A stretch of DNA of 7,387 bases, from the NCBI GenBank assembly GCA_937928015.1, contig CALFXA010000165.1:1-7387 (forward strand). The letters are read 5' to 3'. Source of the DNA: an uncultured Anaerolineales bacterium. Lineage in GTDB: Bacteria > Chloroflexota > Anaerolineae > Anaerolineales > Villigracilaceae. A program made the translations under genes and the position numbers. Shown piece after piece: positions 1 through 6,427 of the stretch. The notes below the pieces were generated by a model. The model was given only the letters and a program-made list of their open reading frames with translations, searched no databases and was not told the origin of the DNA. Position 1 is the stretch's first letter. Every line of letters begins with the position of its first letter.

Positions 1-45
1 CCACCGAGATCTACACTCTTTCCCTACACGACGCTCTTCCGATCT
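1..45. other. Illumina P5/TruSeq adapter contamination
   Basis: These bases match the 3' part of the Illumina P5/TruSeq universal adapter, from CCACCGAGATCTACAC through to CTCTTCCGATCT at position 45. Genomic sequence begins at 46. Read leftward in the metA frame, the adapter encodes the artefactual tail [10 protein letters not shown] followed by a stop, a string familiar from contaminated database proteins. The metA reading frame runs straight into it, so the true gene continues beyond the contig end. This stretch should be trimmed and carries no biology. Confidence 0.98.
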
Positions 46-268
46 GGGTGGCTGTGTGCAGCAGGGTCACATCCACCTGCAACGAGGAATTCCCAAGCAG
101 ACGCAAGAGCTGCGTTTCGGTGGCGACCTTGGTCGGCATCAGATTGAGGATGGCCACGCGCAGGGCGCGAATATCTTGATGGTCGGCGCGTTCCTCGCCC
201 ATGACGAAGACATTCTCGCTTTCGAGCGTGGCGCGGGCAGGGAGAGTGGCAGGGATTTTTACGGGCAT
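46..268 (-). CDS. metA: Homoserine O-acyltransferase (MetA/HTS family), N-terminal fragment
   Basis: This is the first 74 residues of a MetA-family enzyme (usual length about 300), which acylates the hydroxyl of homoserine to activate it for sulfur incorporation in methionine synthesis. Recognisable family blocks are the start MPVKIP, then [25 protein letters not shown] and ETQLLRLL, ending in LLHTAT. The start at 268 is chosen because MetA proteins characteristically begin MP(I/V)(K/R)IP; an in-frame ATG at 274 is possible and one at 331 is too far upstream. The gene is interrupted at the adapter junction (45/46), an artefact rather than a biological truncation. The catalytic Cys/His/Glu residues lie in the missing part. 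It follows metY on the same strand after 138 bases, so it is probably in the same SAM-controlled operon. Because MetY uses O-acetylhomoserine, this protein probably transfers acetyl rather than succinyl, although the residue that decides this is not in the window. Confidence 0.93.
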
Positions 269-284
269 GTGCATCTCGATTCCC

Positions 285-328
285 GCCCTGAGCGGAGGGT
301 CGAGTATCGAGACCCGCAGTCGAAGGGC
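285..328. repeat. Small palindromic intergenic repeat, copy 1
   Basis: The element is bounded by GCCCT (285-289) and AGGGC (324-328). It contains GAGCGGAG next to the left end and GTCGA next to the right end, around an internal hairpin GGGTC/GACCC (297-301/311-315). It lies between metY and metA. Its parts recur in reverse orientation at 354-398. The GAGCGGAG...GTCGA core resembles, from memory, small dispersed repeats seen between genes in many bacteria; that link is not proven here. Confidence 0.6.
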
Positions 329-353
329 CATAACCAGAATACTTGGGTTACAG

Positions 354-398
354 CGTCCTTCGACTTCGCCACAAAAGCATGCGGCTCCGCTCAGGACG
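354..398. repeat. Small palindromic intergenic repeat, copy 2 (inverted)
   Basis: The element is bounded by CGTCCT (354-359) and AGGACG (393-398) and carries TCGACTTCGCC and GGCTCCGCTC inside. It is the inverted counterpart of the 285-328 copy: CTCCGCTCAGG (385-395) is the exact complement of 287-297, and CCTTCGAC (357-364) of 319-326. The two copies can fold on each other in the metY-metA transcript as an 11-bp outer helix and an 8-bp inner helix. It ends just downstream of the metY stop codon (407-409). Confidence 0.6.
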
Positions 399-406
399 AA
401 ATATTT

Positions 407-1704
<1,298 letters not shown>

Positions 1705-1720
1705 AAGGTTGGATTCCACC

Positions 1721-1760
1721 CTTATCCAGAAGAGGAAAAATAAAAACCTCTTCTGGTAAG
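1721..1760 (-). promoter_or_regulatory. Alternative leader hairpin overlapping the metY terminator
   Basis: On the minus strand CTTACCAGAAGAGG (1760-1747) pairs with CCTCTTCTGGATAAG (1735-1721), giving 14 base pairs with one bulge around an 11-base TTTTTATTTTT loop. It uses the same AGAAGAGG strand as the terminator's 3' arm, so the two folds exclude each other. In this fold the U-rich run is in the loop rather than after the stem, so it should not terminate. It also occupies the arm that could mask the metY ribosome site, which suits a role in the ON state. Confidence 0.65.
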
Positions 1761-1771
1761 CTAAGAAGAGG
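1736..1771 (-). terminator. Intrinsic terminator of the metY SAM riboswitch
   Basis: Reading leftward, CCTCTTCT (1771-1764) pairs with AGAAGAGG (1754-1747), an 8-bp stem with a 9-base loop, followed at once by TTTTTATTTTT (1746-1736). It sits 18 bases after the riboswitch P1 helix and before metY, the usual place for S-box attenuation. With SAM bound and P1 closed, the CCTCTT arm is free to form this terminator. Without SAM, the P1 3' strand GAGAGG (1794-1789) can pair with it. Confidence 0.85.
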
Positions 1772-1789
1772 CTACGCGCGTGAACCATC

Positions 1790-1911
1790 CTCTCATCTTC
1801 CAGATAACGAACAGCACATGGCTGTCCCTATTTGCCGGATTTGGCACCTTGACTTGTCGTCTGGTTGCCGAGGCTTCGCAGGGCCGGTCCCTCCGCCTCT
1901 CTGGATAAGAG
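1790..1911 (-). promoter_or_regulatory. SAM-I (S-box) riboswitch aptamer
   Basis: This leader RNA binds S-adenosylmethionine and switches off the downstream methionine genes. On the minus strand, P1 is CTCTTATC (1911-1904) with GATGAGAG (1797-1790), eight pairs including one G-U. The near-invariant S-box core follows: GGAGGGACCGGCCC, then GCGAAGCCTCGGCAACC, which include the kink-turn and pseudoknot sequences. P3 is GGTGCC AAATCC GGCA and P4 is GACAGC CATGT GCTGTT. At 122 bases its size is normal. The placement before metY-metA matches the known S-box regulon. The terminator and alternative hairpin just downstream form the expression platform. Confidence 0.97.
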
Positions 1912-1935
1912 CGTCTATTAGGTTGTTAGCGGCGG

Positions 1936-1964
1936 TTTATATCACAGTGAATTCGGAGCGTCAA
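1936..1964 (-). promoter_or_regulatory. Primary-sigma promoter of metY-metA
   Basis: On the minus strand the -35 is TTGACG (1964-1959) and the -10 is TATAAA (1941-1936), separated by exactly 17 bases. Each box differs from consensus at one position. Transcription should start near 1929, about 18 bases before riboswitch P1. The match and its position directly ahead of the riboswitch make it the likely operon promoter. Confidence 0.85.
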
Positions 1965-1974
1965 GGGGGAATTC

Positions 1975-1992
1975 GAAATTGCCGGCGATTTC
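1975..1992. promoter_or_regulatory. Candidate operator palindrome between divergent genes
   Basis: GAAATTGCC GGCGATTTC is an 18-bp inverted repeat with eight of nine half-site positions matching. It lies just upstream of the metY -35 box and about 90 bases before the OsmC-family start. Its size and position fit a dimeric regulator site for either gene. No regulator gene is visible in the window, so this is only a candidate. Confidence 0.35.
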
Positions 1993-2022
1993 AGCATGAT
2001 GGCTGCAACTTTTTCGTTCACT

Positions 2023-2052
2023 TTGCATCCAACGATTTGTAACCAATAAAAC
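2023..2052 (+). promoter_or_regulatory. Weak candidate promoter for the OsmC-family gene
   Basis: TTGCAT (2023-2028) and TAAAAC (2047-2052) are spaced 18 bases apart, giving a start near 2059 and about 20 bases of leader before the gene's ribosome site. Both boxes are imperfect. A promoter must lie between the metY promoter and 2080, and this is the best placed candidate I see. Confidence 0.3.
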
Positions 2053-2079
2053 AATCACCCTGTTCAAGGAGAAATTCTT

Positions 2080-2472
2080 ATGGAAATGTTGATCGACTTC
2101 CCCGGCGGCTCACGCGTGGACGCGCACTTCGGTCCCTTCACCGTTGCCACCGACCAACCGCCTGCCGCCTCTGCCCCAACGCCCTTCGCCGTGTTCCTGT
2201 CCTCGATTGGAACCTGCGCGGGCATCTACGTGCTCGGCTTCTGCCGCCAGCGCGGACTTCCCACCGAGGGCATCCGCATCGTGCAGCGCATCCACAGCAA
2301 CCCGTTCAGCGGCATGGTGGACAAGATCGACCTCGAGATCCAGGTGCCGCCCGAGTTCCCCGCCAAGTATCACGATGCGCTGATCAAGTCGGCGCAGTTA
2401 TGCGCGGTCAAGAAGCACCTCGAAAACCCGCCTCAGTTCGACATCACCACCAAGGAAGTCGCCGCGGCGTAA
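2080..2472 (+). CDS. OsmC/Ohr-family protein, putative thiol peroxidase
   Basis: The product is 130 residues, about usual for the OsmC/Ohr family of small cytoplasmic homodimers, many of which reduce organic hydroperoxides with two cysteines. The two diagnostic cysteines are where expected: C46 in SSIGTCAGIYVLGF, the start of the central helix, and C108 in SAQLCAVKKHL. An extra cysteine, C55, lies one helix turn or more beyond C46. The N-terminal strand region carries VDAHFGPFTVATDQP, with the family-typical TPF.VFLSSIGTC stretch (34-46). The ATG at 2080 follows AAGGAG (2066-2071) by eight bases. It is transcribed away from metY and is followed by its own strong terminator, so it is probably monocistronic. 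The family includes OsmC, Ohr and YhfA-like branches; the substrate here cannot be set from sequence, and peroxidase activity is inferred from the cysteine pair. Confidence 0.88.
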   Translation: MEMLIDFPGGSRVDAHFGPFTVATDQPPAASAPTPFAVFLSSIGTCAGIYVLGFCRQRGLPTEGIRIVQRIHSNPFSGMVDKIDLEIQVPPEFPAKYHDALIKSAQLCAVKKHLENPPQFDITTKEVAAA

Positions 2473-2485
2473 TTCCGAGCATCTC

Positions 2486-2523
2486 ATCCCCCGAAGTCCA
2501 TCCTTCGGGGGATTTTTGTTTTT
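2486..2523 (+). terminator. Intrinsic terminator after the OsmC-family gene
   Basis: ATCCCCCGAAG (2486-2496) pairs perfectly with CTTCGGGGGAT (2503-2513), an 11-bp stem with a six-base loop, followed by TTTTTGTTTTT ending at 2523. It lies 13 bases after the stop codon. It separates the OsmC-family gene from the promoter that begins at 2529. Confidence 0.95.
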
Positions 2524-2528
2524 CGCGC

Positions 2529-2557
2529 TTGCCAAGCGGGAGTCGGACGCGTACAAT
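2529..2557 (+). promoter_or_regulatory. Primary-sigma promoter of the S33 lipoprotein gene
   Basis: The -35 TTGCCA (2529-2534) and -10 TACAAT (2552-2557) are separated by 17 bases. The start would be near 2564, leaving about 26 bases of leader with AGGAGAG at 2581-2587 before the ATG at 2591. This arrangement supports 2591 rather than the in-frame ATG at 2516, which lies upstream of the promoter and inside the preceding terminator. Confidence 0.8.
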
Positions 2558-2590
2558 GCCTGTCATCGTTTCATTCCCATAGGAGAGAGC

Positions 2591-4636
2591 ATGTTTTACA
2601 AAAAGATTCTGCCTGCTCTGGTCAGCCTCAGCCTGGCCATGATGGCCTGTTCCTTCGCGGACCGACTGATCACGCCGTCCACCGACGTGCCCCAGGAGCC
2701 TTCCACGAGTGAGGCTCCCGCCAACGTCCCTGCCCGCACCCCGCCCGCCCTGAGCGACATCCGCCCCGTGCTGGAAAAGTTGGGCGGACAACCCTGCGAG
2801 GAAAGCCCCGACTTCACCTGCGTCACCGTCCAGGTCCCGTTGAATCATTTCGATTCGGCCAACACCGAGACCCTCGACGTGGTGTTCGCGGTGCTGCCCG
2901 CCAGCGGGGAGCGCTACGGGATGTACGTCCAGGCCTTCCCGGGCGGACCGGGCGGCGAGGGCGTCAGCACCGCCACCGTCAGCTGGTTCGACGAATCCAT
3001 CACCGAGCACTATGACGTGGTCTACTTCGACCAGCGCGGACTCGGCCTCTCAGGCGAGTTGGCTTGTCCCACGGCCTACGCCAAGAATTTCCTCGACTAT
3101 CTCAACTACGACGACACGGCCGGTCTCGAAGGCTACGACACACCCGCGGAACAGCAGGCCTTGATCGCCGACACGCGTACCTTCGTCAACGACTGTGTGG
3201 CCGAGATCGGCATCGACCCCGCCAAACTGTCCTTCTACGGGACGAACCAGGTGGCCGAAGACCTAGAGACCTTCCGTCAGGTCGTCGGCGATGACAAGTT
3301 CATGCTGTACGGCGTCAGCTACGGAACGGCTGTGGCCCAGACTTATGCCGCCTCCCACCCCGATCACCTGATGGGACTAATCCTCGACGGCACCATCGAC
3401 CTGACCCTCCCAGGCGAGGCCAGCGCCCACTCGCAGGAAAAAGGCTTCGACACGGTGCTGGTCGCCGCACTCCAGGCCTGTAACGCTGATCCCGCCTGCG
3501 CCGCGGATATGGGCGGGGATGCCGTTGCCGCGTACGACAAACTTGCCAAGACTGTTTCGGATACTTCGGTGCGTTACAGTTTCCCGCTGCCCTCGGGCAA
3601 GAACATCAATCGCACCTTCACTTTCAATCAGTTGGAATATGCCGCCTCGTATCAACTCTATTCCCGCGGCGACCGTATGATGCTGCTACGCGCGCTGGCC
3701 TACGCCAACCGCGGTGACATCGTCCCGATGGCGCGCCTGCTCGACTCGGCCGCCAGCCTCGACCCCGCCACGGGCGAATATCTCGGCGACCCAACCTTCT
3801 CGGACACCATGTTCGACAGCGTCCACTGCACCGACAATACCTACTTCAGTGGCACACCCGACGAGCGCATCCAGAAGACCATTCAGGACGGGCAGTCCTC
3901 CAACGGAACCGTCCCGCGAATGGACGGTTCGGTCTATACGGGCGTGATGTGCGCCCTGTGGCCGAGCAACCCCGCAGCGCCCGTGACGGCCGCTCCGTTG
4001 CGCGCCGAAGGCGTGACCACCCTGGTGTTGAATGCCACGCTCGATCCCGCCACCCCCTTCGACGAGGGTAAGGCCGTGTCCCAGAATCTGGCCGACGGGT
4101 ATCACATCTACGTCGAGGGCGGCGTGCACTCGATCTACGGCTGGGGTGAATCCTGCCCCGATGACCTGGTGACCGATTTCCTTGTCAACGGGAATCCGCC
4201 CGCGCAGCGCGAGACCGTCTGCCAATGGGAGGATCCCGTCATCACGCCGTATGTCCCGATCCTCGCCCAAAAGGCCAGCGAGTACAACGATCCACTCAGC
4301 CTGCTGATCGCCATCGATGACGAGATCACCTATACGCCCGAGTATCGCGACAGTTCTTTCACCGAAGAGGAATCCTTCGGTTGCCGCTACGGCGGCACCT
4401 TCACCTTCGGTCCGAGCGATGCGGGCGAGGATCTGAAATTCGACAACTGCTCCTTACTGCAAGGCTTCACCATGACAGGCACAGGCAGCTACGATTACGA
4501 TGCAGGCCTGTTCACGCTGGAGATGCAGGTCACGGGGACCCAAAGCGGGAACCTGACCTACGTCCGCGACGACAACGCAGGCACTTACAGCCTGAAGGGC
4601 ACCTACGGCGGTCAGGACATCGACCTGAGCCAGTAA
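2591..4636 (+). CDS. Secreted lipoprotein alpha/beta-hydrolase, tripeptidyl aminopeptidase-like (S33)
   Basis: The 681-residue product is probably an exported, lipid-anchored exopeptidase that trims short peptides from N-termini. A signal peptide (MFYKK, then a hydrophobic stretch) ends at a lipobox-like LAMMAC, with C20 as the anchor, followed by a Pro/Thr/Ser-rich linker to about residue 52. The S33/TAP landmarks are ordered as expected: an oxyanion-region FPGGPGGEG (116-124), FDQRGLGLSG (146-155), the nucleophile elbow GVSYG with S243, a mostly helical cap (about 275-420), and a TAP-like C-terminal segment with D485 in LDPATP and H513 in GGVHSIYG. S243, D485 and H513 form the likely triad. 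Residues from about 590 to 681 form an extra Gly/Thr-rich, probably beta-stranded region (GCRYGGTFTFG to the end) with C598 and C620 that could form a disulfide. The start at 2591 is supported by AGGAGAG and the promoter at 2529-2557. Substrate is unknown; proline iminopeptidase-like or ester hydrolase activity remains possible. Confidence 0.88.
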   Translation: MFYKKILPALVSLSLAMMACSFADRLITPSTDVPQEPSTSEAPANVPARTPPALSDIRPVLEKLGGQPCEESPDFTCVTVQVPLNHFDSANTETLDVVFAVLPASGERYGMYVQAFPGGPGGEGVSTATVSWFDESITEHYDVVYFDQRGLGLSGELACPTAYAKNFLDYLNYDDTAGLEGYDTPAEQQALIADTRTFVNDCVAEIGIDPAKLSFYGTNQVAEDLETFRQVVGDDKFMLYGVSYGTAVAQTYAASHPDHLMGLILDGTIDLTLPGEASAHSQEKGFDTVLVAALQACNADPACAADMGGDAVAAYDKLAKTVSDTSVRYSFPLPSGKNINRTFTFNQLEYAASYQLYSRGDRMMLLRALAYANRGDIVPMARLLDSAASLDPATGEYLGDPTFSDTMFDSVHCTDNTYFSGTPDERIQKTIQDGQSSNGTVPRMDGSVYTGVMCALWPSNPAAPVTAAPLRAEGVTTLVLNATLDPATPFDEGKAVSQNLADGYHIYVEGGVHSIYGWGESCPDDLVTDFLVNGNPPAQRETVCQWEDPVITPYVPILAQKASEYNDPLSLLIAIDDEITYTPEYRDSSFTEEESFGCRYGGTFTFGPSDAGEDLKFDNCSLLQGFTMTGTGSYDYDAGLFTLEMQVTGTQSGNLTYVRDDNAGTYSLKGTYGGQDIDLSQ

Positions 4637-4641
4637 CCAAA

Positions 4642-4673
4642 ATGGGAGGGACGAGACGCCTCGTCCCTCCCAT
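4642..4673. repeat. Perfect 14-bp GC-rich hairpin between two genes
   Basis: ATGGGAGGGACGAG (4642-4655) pairs perfectly with CTCGTCCCTCCCAT (4660-4673) around ACGC. It starts five bases after the S33 gene stop and ends 12 bases before the next ATG. No T-tract follows on the plus strand, so it is not a normal terminator; on the minus strand it is followed only by TTTT. It may protect the 3' end of the peptidase message, lower expression of the next gene, or be a small dispersed palindrome. Confidence 0.7.
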
Positions 4674-4685
4674 CGGGAACTTCAG

Positions 4686-5156
4686 ATGCCCTACTTGATC
4701 GACGGCCATAACCTCATCCCCAAGCTGGGTCTGCGCCTCGAAGACTTCGACGACGAGCTGGCTCTGCTCGAACAGCTCAACGAATTCTGCCGTATCTCCC
4801 GCCGCGGACAGGTCGAAGTCTACTTCGACAACGCGCCGCAGGGCTATCCCGAGACCCGCCGCAGCGGGCTGGTCACGGCGCACTTCGTCCGCAGACCGCT
4901 CATCGCTGACGAGGCCATCCGCCTGCGGCTGAAAAAACTCGGGCGCAGCGCCAGGAACTGGACCGTCGTCTCGTCGGATCATCGCGTGCAGAACGAGGCG
5001 CGCACGGTGGGCGCCAAGGCCGTCTCGTCGGACGAGTTTGCACGCACCGTGATTGAGACCCTGCGTGAAGGTCCGCCGCCTTCGGGCAAAGACAAGTCCA
5101 TGAGTGAGCGCGAGTTGGAGGAATGGCTGCGGCTGTTCGATAAAAAAGACCGCTGA
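4686..5156 (+). CDS. NYN-domain (YacP/Rae1-like) putative ribonuclease
   Basis: The product is 156 residues, close to a single NYN domain, the PIN-like nuclease fold found in YacP/Rae1 and related RNA-processing proteins. It opens with the hallmark YLIDGHNLI (D6, N9). The other acidic positions of the metal site are present: D48 in VEVYFDNAP, D75 (with E76) in IADEAIRLRL, and D98 in VVSSDHRVQNEA. The C-terminal 20 or so residues (SERELEEWLRLF) look helical and charged. In Firmicutes, Rae1 cuts mRNA on the ribosome; whether this protein does so is inference. The gene begins 49 bases after the peptidase gene, across the 4642-4673 hairpin, with a modest GGGAA ribosome site at 4675-4679. I see no promoter in the gap, so it probably depends on readthrough from upstream. 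All acidic residues being kept argues for an active enzyme rather than only an RNA-binding fold. Confidence 0.85.
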   Translation: MPYLIDGHNLIPKLGLRLEDFDDELALLEQLNEFCRISRRGQVEVYFDNAPQGYPETRRSGLVTAHFVRRPLIADEAIRLRLKKLGRSARNWTVVSSDHRVQNEARTVGAKAVSSDEFARTVIETLREGPPPSGKDKSMSERELEEWLRLFDKKDR

Positions 5157-5282
5157 GCACCTGACCAAAGTACGGGGATAAAATTCGGACAATTCTAATC
5201 TTATTTTAATCACTACGCCTGAACGAAGGTGTATAACAAGACTAGACACCTGCCCTCCCCTTTACTGGTATTGGGTGTCAGC

Positions 5283-5326
5283 CCGCCGCCCTATTAGCAT
5301 GCCCCCCCCATGCTGAAGGGCGGCGG
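5283..5326. repeat. 18-bp GC-rich hairpin with a seven-C loop upstream of the deacetylase gene
   Basis: CCGCCGCCCT-A-TTAGCATG (5283-5301) pairs with CATGCTGAAGGGCGGCGG (5309-5326), 18 pairs with one bulged A (5293) and one G-T. The loop is seven consecutive C. The next bases are TGTCCTTTATAAT, so it is not followed by a proper T-tract. It covers the -35 region of the promoter at 5334. It may serve as a poor terminator for the upstream unit, a regulatory cruciform or a small palindromic element. Confidence 0.7.
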
Positions 5327-5333
5327 TGTCCTT

Positions 5334-5339
5334 TATAAT
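5334..5339 (+). promoter_or_regulatory. Perfect -10 box, probably giving a leaderless transcript
   Basis: TATAAT ends six bases before the ATG at 5346, so a start seven bases downstream would be the A of the start codon itself. No purine-rich ribosome site lies before that ATG. The -35 region (about 5311-5316, TGCTGA) is weak and inside the hairpin, so the promoter may be weak or need an activator. Confidence 0.6.
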
Positions 5340-5345
5340 GCAAGC

Positions 5346-6353
5346 ATGACCACGGTCTACGCCCTCGTCCCCTCGACCGAACACGTCTATCCCGACCATC
5401 CCGAACGGCCCGCGCGGTTGGATGTTTTGATTCCGCGGCTGGATTCCATCCCCGCCGAGCGGATGCCCGCGACAGCCGCCACGCCCGAACAGGTCGCCCT
5501 GGTCCATGACCCGAAGCTGGTGGCCGCCATCGATGACGTCTGCCGCACCCAGGCCCCCGCCGTCATCGACCACGCCCCGACCTTCGTGACCCCGACTTCC
5601 TATCAGGATGCGCTCTTGGCTGTCGGCGGGACGTTGGCCTGCACGCGCGCCGTGCAAACAGGTGAGGCACAGAACGCGTTTGCCATTGTCCGACCGCCCG
5701 GGCATCACGCCGAGCCAGACCGCGCGATGGGTTTCTGCCTGTTCAACAATGTCGCCATTGCCGCGCGCCAGGCCCTCGCCGATGGACTCGAACGGGTGCT
5801 GATCGTGGACTACGACGCCCATCACGGCAACGGCACGCAGGCCGCCTTCCTCCACGACGGGCGCGTGGGATTCGTCTCCACTCATCAATGGGGAATCTAT
5901 CCAGGCACGGGCACGGCGCTCGATGCGCCGCATGCCAAGAAGCGCATCGTCAACGTGCCGCTGCCTGCTTATGCGGGCGACTCCTGTTTCGCGCAGATCA
6001 CCGAAGAGATCATCCGCCCCACCTTCGAGGCCGTGCGTCCGCAGATGCTGTTCGTCTCGGCGGGCTTCGACGCGCATTGGAACGATCCCATCACGGCGCT
6101 GGGACTGTCCACGGCGGGATTCTTTCACATCTCAAAACGGCTGGTCGAATTGGCGGCAGAGTTCTGCGACGGCAAGGTCGTGTTCGTGCTCGAAGGCGGC
6201 TATGACCCGCACAACATGGCTAACGGCGCCGAAGCGGTCTTTCGCGCGTTGACCAGTTCAGGGTCCAAGTTTGAAGCAGGGGATGCGTCCCCGCACAGGG
6301 AACCTGAGATCACGTCCAGGCTGGCGGAGATCCGTGGGTGGCATGGGTTTTAG
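5346..6353 (+). CDS. Zinc-dependent deacetylase of the histone deacetylase superfamily (class II-like)
   Basis: This 335-residue protein is a full-length metal-dependent deacetylase related to class II histone deacetylases, AcuC and acetylpolyamine amidohydrolases. It removes acetyl groups from lysine side chains, polyamines or similar amides. Family blocks are HPERPARLDVL (18-28), RPPGHHAEPDRAMGFCLFNN with the catalytic H120-H121 pair, VDYDAHHGNGTQ with zinc ligands D157 and H159, STHQWGIYPGTG (178-189), VSAGFDAHWNDP with zinc ligand D242, and LEGGYD with the transition-state Tyr Y286. All active-site residues are present, so activity is expected. The start at 5346 is preferred over an in-frame ATG at 5310, which lies in a hairpin and precedes the TATAAT box; 5346 has no ribosome site, suggesting leaderless translation. 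The last 30 or so residues after ALTSSGS lie past the conserved fold and contain a small palindrome (6279-6292). No acetate, acetoin or polyamine gene adjoins it, so the substrate is unknown. Confidence 0.93.
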   Translation: MTTVYALVPSTEHVYPDHPERPARLDVLIPRLDSIPAERMPATAATPEQVALVHDPKLVAAIDDVCRTQAPAVIDHAPTFVTPTSYQDALLAVGGTLACTRAVQTGEAQNAFAIVRPPGHHAEPDRAMGFCLFNNVAIAARQALADGLERVLIVDYDAHHGNGTQAAFLHDGRVGFVSTHQWGIYPGTGTALDAPHAKKRIVNVPLPAYAGDSCFAQITEEIIRPTFEAVRPQMLFVSAGFDAHWNDPITALGLSTAGFFHISKRLVELAAEFCDGKVVFVLEGGYDPHNMANGAEAVFRALTSSGSKFEAGDASPHREPEITSRLAEIRGWHGF

Positions 6354-6427
6354 AGTCGCGGGGCATTGTCAACTTAAGCACTATTGATTTTTGGACGCGC
6401 TGATTTATCATTGGAGCGGAGATTTTT

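Noticed and set aside
1818..2042. A 74-codon plus-strand frame over the riboswitch and promoter region
   Set aside because: It lies antisense to the SAM-I aptamer and covers the metY promoter; there is no ribosome site and no protein-like composition.
2516..2590. Upstream in-frame start for the S33 lipoprotein gene, adding 25 residues
   Set aside because: That ATG-side extension begins in the preceding terminator's T-tract and lies upstream of the promoter at 2529-2557, and it would bury the signal peptide. The start at 2591 has a good ribosome site.
5262..6128. A 288-codon minus-strand frame opposite the deacetylase gene
   Set aside because: It is antisense to a complete, motif-rich deacetylase and shows no recognisable protein features.
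6384..6411. Promoter-like TTGATT, 16 bases, TATCAT before the zinc-ribbon gene
   Set aside because: The implied transcription start (about 6418) would fall inside the ribosome site, so the arrangement is doubtful and the boxes are imperfect. No better promoter is visible in the 74-base gap.
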